From Anaerohalosphaeraceae bacterium (GTDB taxonomy: Bacteria; Planctomycetota; Phycisphaerae; Sedimentisphaerales; Anaerohalosphaeraceae), in the NCBI GenBank assembly GCA_037479115.1, contig JBBFLK010000014.1, positions 49,440 through 82,384 on the forward strand: a stretch of 32,945 bases of DNA, given 5' to 3'. The notes beneath the pieces were generated by a model, which was not told where the DNA came from, made no database searches, and was given only the letters and a program-made list of their open reading frames with translations. The position numbers and the translations under genes are program-made. This document shows positions 21,387-31,367 of the stretch, piece after piece. The stretch's first letter is position 1; each line of letters begins with the position of its first letter.

Positions 21387-23192
21387 ATGGGCAATTTTTA
21401 TCGAGATAATGACGACATTCAGTTCCTGATGAAGCATATTGATTTGGGCGAGCTGGCCAACTTTATGGAGCGGGGGTTCCGCTTCGCCGGCAAATTTGAT
21501 ACCGCCCCTGCCAACGCCCAGGAGGCCGTCACCAACTACGACCTCGTTCTGGACGCCCTGGGCCAGCTCAGCGCCGACTTTATCGCCCCCCGCAGCGAGG
21601 GAATCGACCGGCAGGGAAGCACCCTGCTGGAAAACGGCACCGTTAAATACGCCGACGGCATCGCCGAATCCCTTCAGGCCCTGGCCAAAGCCGATGTGAT
21701 GGGCTTTACGCTGCCTCACGAATACGGCGGACTGAATTTCCCCAGTCTGGTGTACTCGGCGGCCATCGAAATCGTCTCCCGGGCCGATGCATCCCTGATG
21801 AACCTGTTCGGTCTGCAGGGCATCGCTGAGACCATCAACTTCTTCGCAGATGAAGAAATCAAACGGCAATATCTGCCGCAGTTCGCTGCCGGCAAGGTCA
21901 CCGGCGCGATGGTCCTGACCGAGCCCGATGCCGGCTCCGACCTGCAGGCCTGCAAGCTGCGGGCCTTTCAGGATGCCCAGGGCAACTGGTATCTGCACGG
22001 TGTCAAGCGATTCATTACCAACGGCTGCGGCGAGGTGCTGCTGGTGCTGGCCCGCTCCGAACCGGACCGCAGCGGCGGTCTGGGCCTGAGTCTGTTCCTG
22101 TGCGAACGAGGCCCCACCGTGCGGGTTCGCCGGCTGGAGGACAAACTCGGCATTCACGGCTCGCCCACCTGCGAGCTGTTCTTTGACAATACGCCCTGCC
22201 GGCTTATCGGCGAACGCCAGCGCGGGCTGGTAACATATGTGATGAGCCTGATGAACGGCGCCCGCATCGGCATCGCCGCCCAGTCGATGGGCATTGCCGA
22301 AGCGGCCTACCGCATCGCCCGCGATTACGCCCACAGCCGCAAGCAGTTCGGCGGCCCCATCGAAAAACTGCCCGCCGTGCGGGATATGGTCATCGACATG
22401 AAAACCCAGATTGAGGCGGGAAGAGCCCTGCTCTATGAAACCAGCCGCATCGTGGATCACGAGGTCGGCCTGACCAAAATCAGCGAGGACCCGACCGAAT
22501 CGCCCGAAGCCCAGAAAGAAGCCAAACAGCGGCTGCGCACCATCAAGCGCATCGCGGCCATGCTGACGCCGATGAGCAAATATTACTGCTCCGAGATGTG
22601 CAACCGCGTCACATATGACACCATTCAGGTGCTCGGCGGAAGCGGATACATGCGCGATTATGCCTGCGAACGGCTGGCTCGCGACGCCCGCATCACCACC
22701 ATCTACGAAGGCACCAGCCAGCTGCAGATTGTGGCGGCCGTCCGCGGTGTGTGCGGCGGGGCCTGTGAAAAATATCTGGCCGAACTGGCCGCTCTGCCCT
22801 ATGCGGATTCCGTCAGGGATCTGCTGGACCTGCTGGCGGAGGGAACGCAGCAGCTGTTCAAGGCCGTCGCCTTCGTCAAGGAAGCCGGCGTTGATTATAT
22901 GGATTTGTTCGGACGACAGCTGGTGGACATCGCCATTGCACTGATTAACGGCTATCTGCTCTGCGGACAGGCCTCCAGCCGCGTCCAGATGCAGGTGCCC
23001 ATCGCCGATGATGCCTCCAACGGCTCCGGAAAAACCGTTCCGATGACCGAGCGAAAACTGATGCTGGCACGGCGGTACATCACACGCAATGCTCCCAAAA
23101 TCCGCGCCTGGGCCGAAGAAGTCTGCTCCGGCGACAAATCCACGTTCAAAGAATATGAGGTTCTCGCCGGGCCGGTTCCTGAACTCGGATAA
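21387..23192 (+). CDS. Long acyl-CoA dehydrogenase (DmdC-like length)
   Basis: A 601-aa flavoprotein dehydrogenase, longer than classic enzymes (about 380-400 aa), with an N-terminal extension and a C-terminal helical extension after residue 450. Core motifs are T-E-P-D-A-G-S-D (FAD/substrate binding), the R-K-Q-F-G segment, Q-V-L-G-G-S-G-Y, and the catalytic glutamate E441 in I-Y-E-G-T-S-Q. The length and the E-G-T position recall DmdC (3-methylmercaptopropionyl-CoA dehydrogenase) and related COG1960 proteins often encoded with etfBA. The actual acyl-CoA substrate cannot be read from sequence. GAGGAAG precedes the ATG. It forms an operon with etfBA, so electrons should pass to that ETF. Confidence 0.9.
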   Translation: MGNFYRDNDDIQFLMKHIDLGELANFMERGFRFAGKFDTAPANAQEAVTNYDLVLDALGQLSADFIAPRSEGIDRQGSTLLENGTVKYADGIAESLQALAKADVMGFTLPHEYGGLNFPSLVYSAAIEIVSRADASLMNLFGLQGIAETINFFADEEIKRQYLPQFAAGKVTGAMVLTEPDAGSDLQACKLRAFQDAQGNWYLHGVKRFITNGCGEVLLVLARSEPDRSGGLGLSLFLCERGPTVRVRRLEDKLGIHGSPTCELFFDNTPCRLIGERQRGLVTYVMSLMNGARIGIAAQSMGIAEAAYRIARDYAHSRKQFGGPIEKLPAVRDMVIDMKTQIEAGRALLYETSRIVDHEVGLTKISEDPTESPEAQKEAKQRLRTIKRIAAMLTPMSKYYCSEMCNRVTYDTIQVLGGSGYMRDYACERLARDARITTIYEGTSQLQIVAAVRGVCGGACEKYLAELAALPYADSVRDLLDLLAEGTQQLFKAVAFVKEAGVDYMDLFGRQLVDIAIALINGYLLCGQASSRVQMQVPIADDASNGSGKTVPMTERKLMLARRYITRNAPKIRAWAEEVCSGDKSTFKEYEVLAGPVPELG

Positions 23193-23249
23193 CAGCGCCG
23201 GGGCGGGACGGCAGGTCAGCTCGACGGTGAACAGGGAGAAAACGGGACG

Positions 23250-23933
23250 ATGCTCAGAGCCGTAATCTTTGATTTTGACGGTGTCATCGCCGATTCGGAG
23301 TTTCTGCATTACAAGGCGCTCAATCAGATCTTCGAAAAATACGGCGTTTCCGTCCCCAAAGAAGTTCACTGGCAGAAATATCTCGGCTACACTGACATCG
23401 AAAACATTCAGGCCGTCTCTGAAGACTACAGGATGAATCTGACGCCGGAGCAGATTCACCAGATGGCTCGTCAAAAAGCTGAGCTGTTCAAGCAGCTGGC
23501 ACGGGAGGAAACCGCTATCCTCGACGGGGTGGAAACGCTCATCGAAACCCTCAAAGCGCACAACATCCGACGAGCCGTCTGTTCGGGGGCGCTGCGGGAG
23601 GATATTGAACAAATGCTGGCCGGCAGCGACCTGCTCAATGCCTTTGATGTAATGGTCACAGCGGAAGACGTGAAAAAAGGCAAACCGGACCCCGAAGGCT
23701 ACCTTCTGGCCCTGAAAAAACTCAACCAAAAGCAATCCCAGCCGATTCAGCCCGGCGAATGTGTTGTCATTGAAGATTCCCATTGGGGTCTGGCCGCCGC
23801 GGCCGCCGCCGGAATGCATCGAGTCGCCGTCACCAATACCTATCCGGCCGAGCAGCTCAGGGAGAAAGCCGAACGAGTTGTCTCTTCTCTGGAAGAACTG
23901 ACCATCGACGACCTCCGGGATATGTGTAAATAA
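23250..23933 (+). CDS. HAD-superfamily hydrolase, beta-phosphoglucomutase-like
   Basis: A 227-aa HAD-type phosphatase or mutase. Motif I is F-D8-F-D10-G-V-I-A-D-S-E, followed by a helical C1-type cap (about 17-85). Motif II is in C-S-G-A, the motif III lysine is in K-K-G-K-P-D-P, and motif IV is I-E-D-S. The subgroup fits beta-phosphoglucomutase-like or phosphoglycolate phosphatase-like enzymes. The substrate is unknown. It starts 57 bp after the acyl-CoA dehydrogenase stop behind GGGAGAAAACGGGA and may be co-transcribed with the etf genes, but no functional link is evident. Confidence 0.88.
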   Translation: MLRAVIFDFDGVIADSEFLHYKALNQIFEKYGVSVPKEVHWQKYLGYTDIENIQAVSEDYRMNLTPEQIHQMARQKAELFKQLAREETAILDGVETLIETLKAHNIRRAVCSGALREDIEQMLAGSDLLNAFDVMVTAEDVKKGKPDPEGYLLALKKLNQKQSQPIQPGECVVIEDSHWGLAAAAAAGMHRVAVTNTYPAEQLREKAERVVSSLEELTIDDLRDMCK

Positions 23934-24056
23934 ATATCCGTTTTATCTTTATAGTGCAACTATTTGTTTCACCCCGTCTTTCTCTTTTGCCAGATGTCTC
24001 ACACAAAAATAACACAACTTATCCCTGTTAAAAACAAGGGCTTAAGACACCTTGAC

Positions 24057-24084
24057 TTGACTTTTCCGTTATCTTGACTATACT
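24057..24084 (+). promoter_or_regulatory. Promoter of the dnaG-rpoD operon
   Basis: TTGACT (24057-24062), a 16-bp spacer and TATACT (24079-24084). A second TTGACT lies at 24052-24057 and a third at 24074-24079, giving three copies in 28 bp. The leader to dnaG is about 125 nt and AT-rich, with no recognised riboswitch. Confidence 0.55.
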
Positions 24085-24215
24085 TATTTGTTCTCTTTTC
24101 GACGTCTTTTCATTTCCGCATCTCCGGAATTAAACGTTTCTGAAGAGAAGAAGCGGTATTTTTTTGTTTTTAACAGAGTGGAATTTGTTTGATGCATTGA
24201 AAGAACGTAACGCAA

Positions 24216-26009
24216 TTGGCCGGCTCTTTTGATTACAGTTTGATAAGCCGAATTCAGCAGGCCAACGACATTGTCGATGTGGTCTCTGAACACCTTCGCC
24301 TCGACAAGAAAGGCAAGGAACTGGTTGGGTTATGTCCATTTCACAGTGACCATCGGCCGAGTCTCTATGTCAGCCCCGCCAAGCAGATTTTTAAATGCTT
24401 TGCCTGCGGGGCAGGCGGCGATGTCCTGAAGTTTGTCCAAATGCGGGAAAATCTGACCTTCCCACAGGCGGTTGAGCGCCTTGCCCAGCGGGCGGGGATC
24501 GCCCTGGACCCTTCCTGGAAAAAGCGGCAATCCGCCGGAAATGAACCCAGCGCGGAAACCCTTGCCAGAATCAATCGATGGGCGATGCAGGTCTGGCAGC
24601 AGAATCTCTGGCATCCGGAAAAAGGCGCGGCGGCTCGACAATATCTGGAACAACGCAAAATCGCCAAAGACATTGCACGACAATGGAATCTCGGTCTGGC
24701 TTTGGACAGCTGGGATGACCTGACCGCCAGGGCCGCCATCGCAAAGATAAAATCGGCTCTTCTTGTTTCCGCCGGCCTTTCTGTGCCTAAAGACACCGGG
24801 GGCGTGTATGACAAATTCCGCAATCGCCTGATGTTCCCCATTCTGGACGTCAGCGGACGTGTTATCGGTTTCGGCGGACGCACATTGGCCAACGACCCCG
24901 CCAAATACATGAATTCGCCGAGCACCCTTCTTTTCGACAAAAGCCGCTGCCTTTACGGACTGTATCAGGCCCGGCATGCCGTCGTCGAAAGCGGAACCGC
25001 CGTGGTCGTCGAGGGCTACACAGATGCCCTGATGGCGCACCAGCACGGCATCCGAAACGTTGTTGCCACACTCGGCACCAGCTTTACGGAAGGACATGCC
25101 CATCTGCTCCGCCGGTTTGCCAAACGAATCATTCTGCTTTTTGACAGCGACACGGCCGGCCGAGCCGCGGCGGAGCGGGCCCTGGAAATCTGCCTTTCCG
25201 AAAAAATCGATATCCGGATGGCCTTTGTCCCGGAAGGAAAAGACCCCTGTGATTACATTCTCCAGGCCGGACCGGAGGCCTTCAAAAGGGTTCTGGACAA
25301 CGCCCAGGATATTTTTGAGTATTCCTGGAAGCGTCTTCAGGAACAAGTTGAACAAAGCGACACCTTGAGGGACCGCGCCGAGGCCGCCCGCACCTTTCTC
25401 CAGCATGTGGCCGCCGGCATTACCACCGGAAAAATCGACACCATTTCCCGGACGATCCTGCTGAGCCGACTGAGCAGTCTCCTGAATGTTCCGGTCAGCC
25501 GAATTGAGGCCGAACTGAAAAAAATCATCAAAAAAAGTGAAATTTCCAATCCGGATGAACCGAAAAATCCCTCTTCCGTTCATTATATTATAGAGGCACA
25601 GCGGGAAGTCCTTCGGGCCCTTCTGAATGAGCCGGGCCTGATGGCCGAAGAGGAGGGAAAAATTCAATCGGAACTCTTTACGGAGCCGATACTTAAAGAA
25701 ATTGCGGATGTCCTTTTGACCGCCCTTTGCGACGGGCTGGAGCCCACAATTGCTCAGCTGTGCGGGCATTTTGAATCGCCCCAGACGGCCCAGACAATTG
25801 TGCAGCTGTATGAAGAAGGACAGCAGACCGGACACCTCCGCTCACGTCTTCACAAAGCCCTGGAGGTTTTGCGGGAAGACCTGCGGATTCGGGAAAAAGA
25901 GGCCTTCAAAGCCGCCGCCACAGGCAGCGATGACCAGGCCCTGCGAAAAGTCGATGAAATAGCAAGAACCCAGAAAGGAAACCCGCGCTCCGGTATCTTG
26001 AAATTGTAA
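24216..26009 (+). CDS. dnaG: DNA primase
   Basis: A 597-aa DnaG, which makes RNA primers for replication. The N-terminal CHC2 zinc finger is C40-H43-C61-C64. The catalytic TOPRIM region has V-V-E-G-Y-T-D followed by the F-D-S-D-T-A-G motif. A C-terminal helical part (about 440-580) is the helicase DnaB-interaction domain. Translation starts at TTG 24216; the ribosome site is weak, and no in-frame ATG fits the family N-terminus better. It is the first gene of dnaG-rpoD, the classic macromolecular-synthesis pairing, here without rpsU. Confidence 0.95.
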   Translation: MAGSFDYSLISRIQQANDIVDVVSEHLRLDKKGKELVGLCPFHSDHRPSLYVSPAKQIFKCFACGAGGDVLKFVQMRENLTFPQAVERLAQRAGIALDPSWKKRQSAGNEPSAETLARINRWAMQVWQQNLWHPEKGAAARQYLEQRKIAKDIARQWNLGLALDSWDDLTARAAIAKIKSALLVSAGLSVPKDTGGVYDKFRNRLMFPILDVSGRVIGFGGRTLANDPAKYMNSPSTLLFDKSRCLYGLYQARHAVVESGTAVVVEGYTDALMAHQHGIRNVVATLGTSFTEGHAHLLRRFAKRIILLFDSDTAGRAAAERALEICLSEKIDIRMAFVPEGKDPCDYILQAGPEAFKRVLDNAQDIFEYSWKRLQEQVEQSDTLRDRAEAARTFLQHVAAGITTGKIDTISRTILLSRLSSLLNVPVSRIEAELKKIIKKSEISNPDEPKNPSSVHYIIEAQREVLRALLNEPGLMAEEEGKIQSELFTEPILKEIADVLLTALCDGLEPTIAQLCGHFESPQTAQTIVQLYEEGQQTGHLRSRLHKALEVLREDLRIREKEAFKAAATGSDDQALRKVDEIARTQKGNPRSGILKL

Positions 26010-26054
26010 AATGGAACAACCGGACGCCGGACACAGAAAACGAACAGGAGTTCC

Positions 26055-27974
26055 ATGCAGCCCAAGAAATACAGACACGAGGAGAACCCGGACGAGATTT
26101 TTGACCTGACGGACGAATTCGGGGATGAAGACCCTGAAATCGACGAGGCGCTCGACGCCATTCCGGATACGGATGATGAGCTGCCCGAAGCCGATGCGGA
26201 CAGCCCGCTCGACGATGCGGAGCCGAACCCGCCTTCCCTGCCGATTCCGCAGGGAGACGGCCGGGAAAGCGACCAGCCCGACCGGATTCGTCTGATTGAA
26301 GAGCGCATCGCCGCCATCATTCGAAAAGGAAAAGAAAAAGGATACTTAACCTACGAAGAAATCAATGACGACCTGCCCGATGAGGTCATCAGCCCGGCCC
26401 GGCTGGACAACCTGCTGATGACGCTCGACGAAGCCGGTGTGCAGCTCATCGACGAGACAGACCTGCCGCGTCATCGGAAAGAAGCCCGGGAGGAAACCGA
26501 CGAAGAATTTGCCAAAGAGGCGGAAATCGATGAAGACCTGCTCCTGGAGGACCATCTGGAGGAAGGAGAGGGCCGCCGCATCGACGACCCGGTGCGGATG
26601 TATCTGACCCAGATGGGCGAAATCCCCCTGCTGACGCGGGAGGAGGAAATCAGTCTGGCCCGTAAAATCGAGTTCACCCGGCTGGCCTTCCGCCGCAAGG
26701 TTCTCGAGTGCGACTACTGCGCCCGGCACGCCGTCGAAATCCTCCAGCAGGTTGATGACGGCTCTCTGCCTTTTGACCGAACGATGAAAATGGGCAGCGG
26801 CGAATCCGAGGTCCGCGCCTTCGTGAAAAATCGGATGCCGCAGAACCTCGAGACCGTCACCAAGCTGCTGAACCGCAATCAGGAGCTTTTTGCCGCCTCG
26901 ATGGCCTGTTCGTCCCTCGATGAGGCCAAAAAATACATCCGTCAGATTCACCGCAACCGCCGCAAAATTGCCACGCTGCTGGAGGAGCTTTCGCTGCGGA
27001 CCAGCCGCATCCAGCCGATGATGAAAAAACTGGAGGGCATCCACTCCAAGATGCTCCAGCTGCAGGCCGCCATCGAGGCCGGCCCCAGCCGCGACCACAG
27101 CGAAGAAGACATCCGCGCGATGAAGCAGGAGCTGCAGGGGCTGCAGGAACTGGTGCTGGAGACGCCGCGGCAGCTGTCCAAGCGTCTGCGGGCCATTCGA
27201 GCAGTCTTCTCCCAGTATGAAGACGCCAAGCGTCGGCTGGCCGGCGGCAACCTGCGTCTGGTGGTCTCCATCGCCAAGAAATACCGCAACCGCGGATTGA
27301 GCTTTCTGGACATTATTCAGGAAGGCAACACGGGCCTGATGCGGGCCGTGGACAAATACGAGTATCGGCGCGGCTACAAGTTCAGCACCTACGCCACCTG
27401 GTGGATTCGTCAGGCCATCACCCGCGCCATCGCCGACCATGCCCGCACCATCCGCATCCCCGTCCATATGATTGAGACGATGAGCAAACTGCGCACCATC
27501 AGCAAGAATCTGCTGCAGAAGCTCGGACGCGAACCCACCATCGAAGAAATCGCTGAAGAAGCCAAGATGTCCATCGCCGAGACGCGCCGCGTGATGAAAA
27601 TCAGCAAGCATCCGTTCAGCCTCGACCGGCCCATCGGCGAAAGCGAAGACAGCTACTTCGGCGACTTTATCGAAGATGAAAGCGTCGAATCCCCTGTCCA
27701 GTCCGCGGCGCAGGAAATGCTCAAGGAACGAATCGACGAGGTCCTCAAAACTCTCACGTACCGCGAGCGGGAAATCATCAAGCTCCGCTACGGCATCGGA
27801 GACGGATACACTTATACCCTCGAAGAGGTCGGGCGAATTTTCAAGGTCACCCGGGAGCGTGTCCGGCAGGTAGAGGCCAAGGCCATCCGGAAACTCCAGC
27901 ATCCGGTCCGCTCCCGCCGGCTGGAAGGATTTCTGGACGGCAAACCTTCGCTGCCGCCGGACCCGTCCGCATGA
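26055..27974 (+). CDS. rpoD: Primary RNA polymerase sigma factor (sigma-70)
   Basis: A 639-aa housekeeping sigma factor. An acidic N-terminus is followed by region 1.1 ([11 protein letters not shown], near residues 95-145), region 1.2 with D-P-V-R-M-Y-L, a long non-conserved helical insert rich in Arg and Glu, and region 2 with [12 protein letters not shown] and the tryptophan-rich [10 protein letters not shown] melting segment. Regions 3 and 4 follow, the last with the helix-turn-helix T-L-E-E-V-G and [10 protein letters not shown]. It directs transcription from TTGACA/TATAAT promoters, matching those seen in this window. It lies 45 bp after dnaG behind a CAGGAG site. Confidence 0.96.
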   Translation: MQPKKYRHEENPDEIFDLTDEFGDEDPEIDEALDAIPDTDDELPEADADSPLDDAEPNPPSLPIPQGDGRESDQPDRIRLIEERIAAIIRKGKEKGYLTYEEINDDLPDEVISPARLDNLLMTLDEAGVQLIDETDLPRHRKEAREETDEEFAKEAEIDEDLLLEDHLEEGEGRRIDDPVRMYLTQMGEIPLLTREEEISLARKIEFTRLAFRRKVLECDYCARHAVEILQQVDDGSLPFDRTMKMGSGESEVRAFVKNRMPQNLETVTKLLNRNQELFAASMACSSLDEAKKYIRQIHRNRRKIATLLEELSLRTSRIQPMMKKLEGIHSKMLQLQAAIEAGPSRDHSEEDIRAMKQELQGLQELVLETPRQLSKRLRAIRAVFSQYEDAKRRLAGGNLRLVVSIAKKYRNRGLSFLDIIQEGNTGLMRAVDKYEYRRGYKFSTYATWWIRQAITRAIADHARTIRIPVHMIETMSKLRTISKNLLQKLGREPTIEEIAEEAKMSIAETRRVMKISKHPFSLDRPIGESEDSYFGDFIEDESVESPVQSAAQEMLKERIDEVLKTLTYREREIIKLRYGIGDGYTYTLEEVGRIFKVTRERVRQVEAKAIRKLQHPVRSRRLEGFLDGKPSLPPDPSA

Positions 27975-28054
27975 GATGAACGGACCGCGGAAACCGCTGC
28001 CTTCCCGCATCCGAACCTTTGCTTTCCGGCGGACTGTGTATCGGCAGAAAATCT

Positions 28055-30286
28055 ATGCAAAACAAAAAAGGGCGGATATTCCGGCTCAGATGCATCCTGC
28101 TGCTGACTGCAGCAGAAGCGATGCTTTGCGCTGCGGCCGGGGTGGAAAACGACTGCAATTGCCCCTCCCGCCAAACCGCTGAACCCTTTTCCCTTCAGCA
28201 GGCGGAACGAACGCTCCTGATGGGCTATGTGGATAAGGGCGATTTTGAAACCGCCCTGTCACTGCTCGAGCGGTCCGGCCGGCGGGAGGAGGACTTTCAT
28301 CGGAATCTCCGCACGCTCCTGGCCCGCTATAAGACCTTTCAGGAGGACTGGCGGCGGCAGAATCAGCAGGCCCTCGAGAAACTGCACCAGAGAATCGAAC
28401 AGATTCGGAGCGACCCCAATCAGCTCTCCGCGCGTCCGGAGGAAATCCTTTCTCTGCTGATTCAGAGCCGAAAAGACAATCCGGACAGGGCCGATTTTCT
28501 GTCCGATCCCTTTGTCGTTTCACTAACCGAAGCAATCCGCCGAAACATCCTTCGCCTGCAGTCACAGGGCGAATATGAAAAGGCCTGGCGGACCGGTCTG
28601 CGGGTGCTCCTGGCCGCCGACTCCGACAATCCGGCTCTGCAGCAGGAAAAAGCCGACCTGCTGTCCAAAATCGCCGTTGAGAAAAAACTCACCGCCTCTC
28701 TTTGCCCGGGGCAGAGCGACCCCTACGCCGCTGTCGAGGCCGACATCTTCTTTGAAGCCCTCCGCCGGCTCGACCAAAAATATTTCATTCCTCTGAATTA
28801 TTCGGCCCTTAGCCGCCGGGTTCTCACCTGCGCCCGGCACCTTGGGGAGGTGCTCGCCTCCGGACGAAAGGATTTTCTTTATACCCCAGACCCCAATACG
28901 CTGACCGCCTGGAATCAGCAGCTGAACAATTTGCAGGAATCTTCACCCCAGCCCCCAACTGACCTCCCGGCCTTTCTCGAACAAATCCGCGCCCTGCTGG
29001 ACCTGAACCGCTCGACCCTTCGGCTGCCGGAAGGTTTCCTCGTGCAGCTGCTCGCGGAAGCCGTCTTTGAGGAACTGGACCCTTACACTGAAATTGTCTG
29101 GCCCGCCCGAAGCGAAGATTTTGACAAACAGATGAGCGGAGAATTCGCCGGCGTGGGCATTCGGATTGCCCGCCAGGACGGCCGGCTGACCATCATCGAA
29201 ATCGTTCCCAAATCTCCCGCAGAGGAATCCGGCCGGCTGCAGGTGGGCGATGTCGTCACCGCCGTGGACGGGACCCCGACGGAACCGCTGTCCCTCGACT
29301 GTGCCGTCCGCCTGATTTCCGGACCGGCAGGCACCGCCGTTTCCCTGACCATCCGACGGCAGGAACAAGAGCAGACGGTCACGCTTCTTCGCCGCAAAAT
29401 TGTTCTGCCCTCGCTGCACGGCAACACATCCCCGCTCGAGCAGCCCCTGAAAACCAACGACGGTCTGAGCGCCTATCAGATTGATGCCGATCCGCGCATC
29501 GCCTATATTCGGCTGAGCGGTTTTCGAAAAGACACCGCACAGACCCTGCAGCAGATTCTGGAAAAACTTCACGCCAACGGGCTGCGCGGCCTGCTGCTGG
29601 ACCTTCGCTCCAACAGCGGCGGACTGCTCGATGCGGCCGTCGGCGTCGCAGACCTGTTCCTCGAAAACGGCATTATTGTGCGAACCTGCACACGGGAGGG
29701 CATCGAGCAGGAAATCACGGCCGCCGCCGGCGCGCTTCCGCCGGATATCCCGATGGCCGTTCTGGTGGATGAAGGCACCGCCAGCGGGGCGGAAATCCTG
29801 GCCGGCGCCCTGGCCGCTCCGCACGCCTCCCGCGCCGTTCTGGTCGGAACCCGCACTTACGGCAAAGGCACGGTTCAGGAGGTCGAAACCCTTCCGAACG
29901 GCTGCCGGCTCAAATACACCCGCGGCATCTATCAGCTGTCCGACGGGCGGGAGGTTCCCAATCGCTATCAGCGGCTCAAACAGAACCGAACCGACTGGGG
30001 TCTGCTGCCGGATGTCCTTGTGGAAACCGGTGAACCGCAGCTGGAAAAGGCCCGCCAGGCCCGCCGCAATCTCGAGCAATTCTTCCGTGAAACCCAGGAC
30101 AAAAGCCCCCCGCAGATTCAGCAGGACCTTCTGCCGCTGCTGGAGGAGCTCGTCAGCTCCGACCCGCCGCTGGCCGCCGGCCTGACTATCGTCAAAGCCA
30201 AAATCCTGGCCGCTGAATTTCCTCTGCTCTCCCCGCCGGCCCCGAATGTGCCTGTGTCCGCTTCCGCCGCCGACCCGAATCTGTGA
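28055..30286 (+). CDS. S41-family C-terminal processing protease with PDZ domain
   Basis: A 743-aa exported serine protease of the CtpA/Prc family. A signal peptide covers about residues 1-27 (a basic start, then CILLLTAAEAMLCAAA). A long N-terminal part of about 330 residues, mostly helical and of no clear family, precedes a PDZ domain (G-V-G-I-R-I to V-D-G-T-P). The S41 peptidase core has catalytic S577 (G-T-A-S-G-A-E) and K604 (T-Y-G-K-G-T). Such enzymes trim or degrade periplasmic proteins at hydrophobic C-termini. ATG 28055 is preferred to an upstream in-frame start at 28019 because the signal peptide then sits at the N-terminus. It lies 80 bp after rpoD. The target is unknown. Confidence 0.9.
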   Translation: MQNKKGRIFRLRCILLLTAAEAMLCAAAGVENDCNCPSRQTAEPFSLQQAERTLLMGYVDKGDFETALSLLERSGRREEDFHRNLRTLLARYKTFQEDWRRQNQQALEKLHQRIEQIRSDPNQLSARPEEILSLLIQSRKDNPDRADFLSDPFVVSLTEAIRRNILRLQSQGEYEKAWRTGLRVLLAADSDNPALQQEKADLLSKIAVEKKLTASLCPGQSDPYAAVEADIFFEALRRLDQKYFIPLNYSALSRRVLTCARHLGEVLASGRKDFLYTPDPNTLTAWNQQLNNLQESSPQPPTDLPAFLEQIRALLDLNRSTLRLPEGFLVQLLAEAVFEELDPYTEIVWPARSEDFDKQMSGEFAGVGIRIARQDGRLTIIEIVPKSPAEESGRLQVGDVVTAVDGTPTEPLSLDCAVRLISGPAGTAVSLTIRRQEQEQTVTLLRRKIVLPSLHGNTSPLEQPLKTNDGLSAYQIDADPRIAYIRLSGFRKDTAQTLQQILEKLHANGLRGLLLDLRSNSGGLLDAAVGVADLFLENGIIVRTCTREGIEQEITAAAGALPPDIPMAVLVDEGTASGAEILAGALAAPHASRAVLVGTRTYGKGTVQEVETLPNGCRLKYTRGIYQLSDGREVPNRYQRLKQNRTDWGLLPDVLVETGEPQLEKARQARRNLEQFFRETQDKSPPQIQQDLLPLLEELVSSDPPLAAGLTIVKAKILAAEFPLLSPPAPNVPVSASAADPNL

Positions 30287-30344
30287 AACATTCCGGGCCT
30301 GCAGGCGTAGAAAAAAGAGAAAATAAAAAAGAGAAAGTCGCCGT

Positions 30345-31367
30345 ATGACGGATTTTATACAGGCATTTTGGTCCACACTGGCCCAGATGTCTCCCTATCT
30401 GCTGTTCGGTTTTTTTGCGGCAGGTTTGCTGAGCATCTGGATTTCGCCCGCCCTGGTGGAACGGCATCTGGGCGGACGCGGTTTCGGCGCGGTCGTCAAG
30501 GCCTCGCTGTTCGGCATTCCCCTGCCGCTGTGCTCCTGCGGCGTGATTCCGGTCACGATGTCGCTGTACAAACACGGCGCCGGGCGCGGGGCGGCCGTGT
30601 CGTTTCTTTTGTCCACGCCGCAAACCGGTGTGGACAGCATCTTCGTGACCTATTCCCTGCTGGGGCCCTTTTTTGCCGTTCTGCGTCCCATCGCGGCGTT
30701 TCTGACCGGCCTCTTGGGCGGCGGACTGGTCAATCTCTTTGACCCGGCCGACAGCGGCGCGGCGAACTCCTCCAAAGCCTGCTCGGACGACTGCTGCTCC
30801 AAAAATGAAAAGAAACCGCCCAAATGGAAACGGATGCTTCGCCACGGCTTTGTGACCCTGCCGACCGACATCGGTCTGCCGATGCTCATCGGCCTGTGCA
30901 TCGCCGCCGCCATCTCCGTCTGGGTGCCCGATGACCTGTTCGCCGTCCGTCTGGCCGCCGGCAGCAATCTGCTGGCCATGATTGCAATGATGTTCGTCGG
31001 CATCCCGATTTACGTCTGCGCCACCGCTTCGGTGCCGATTGCCGCCGCTCTGATTGCCAAGGGCCTTTCTCCCGGTGCAGCCCTGGTCTTCCTGATGACC
31101 GGTCCGGCCACCAACGCCGCAGGACTCTCGACACTCTGGGGTGTGCTCGGCCCGCGGTCCGCTCTGCTGTATCTGTTTTCCGCCGCATCCTGTGCCCTGG
31201 CAAGCGGACTGATTGTCGATGCCTTCCTGCCCCGCCAAAAAGCCGTAGAAATGATGCACCATCACAGCACCGCCCTGCCGGCATGGGCGGGCCATCTGTC
31301 CGCCCTCATCCTGCTGGCGCTTCTGCTGGTCGGAATCGCCCGCAAATACGCCCGAAAAGCCGAATAG
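30345..31367 (+). CDS. Permease, SO_0444-type Cu/Zn efflux family
   Basis: A 340-aa integral membrane protein with about eight helices in two halves. The first half carries the strongly conserved L-P-L-C-S-C-G-V-I-P-V segment and the S-T-P-Q-T-G-V-D-S repeat. The second carries V-G-I-P-I-Y-V-C-A-T-A-S-V-P and M-T-G-P-A-T-N. A cytosolic loop near residue 145 has clustered cysteines (C-S-D-D-C-C-S-K) that could bind soft metals. These features match the permease family that includes SO_0444, described as a Cu/Zn efflux transporter. The substrate is not proven here. It is convergent with uvrC, and a palindrome joins the two stop codons. Confidence 0.85.
   Translation: MTDFIQAFWSTLAQMSPYLLFGFFAAGLLSIWISPALVERHLGGRGFGAVVKASLFGIPLPLCSCGVIPVTMSLYKHGAGRGAAVSFLLSTPQTGVDSIFVTYSLLGPFFAVLRPIAAFLTGLLGGGLVNLFDPADSGAANSSKACSDDCCSKNEKKPPKWKRMLRHGFVTLPTDIGLPMLIGLCIAAAISVWVPDDLFAVRLAAGSNLLAMIAMMFVGIPIYVCATASVPIAAALIAKGLSPGAALVFLMTGPATNAAGLSTLWGVLGPRSALLYLFSAASCALASGLIVDAFLPRQKAVEMMHHHSTALPAWAGHLSALILLALLLVGIARKYARKAE

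Noticed and set aside
20316-23819. A 1167-codon open frame antisense to etfA, the acyl-CoA dehydrogenase and the HAD gene
   Set aside because: It lies opposite strongly conserved genes, its translation is Gly/Asp/Phe-rich low-complexity sequence with no motifs, and long antisense frames are expected from the codon bias of these genes.
24022-24040. A possible hairpin (CCCTGTT ... AACAAGGG) as terminator after the HAD gene
   Set aside because: The stem needs a bulge and is short, no T-tract follows, and it lies about 90 bp after the stop.
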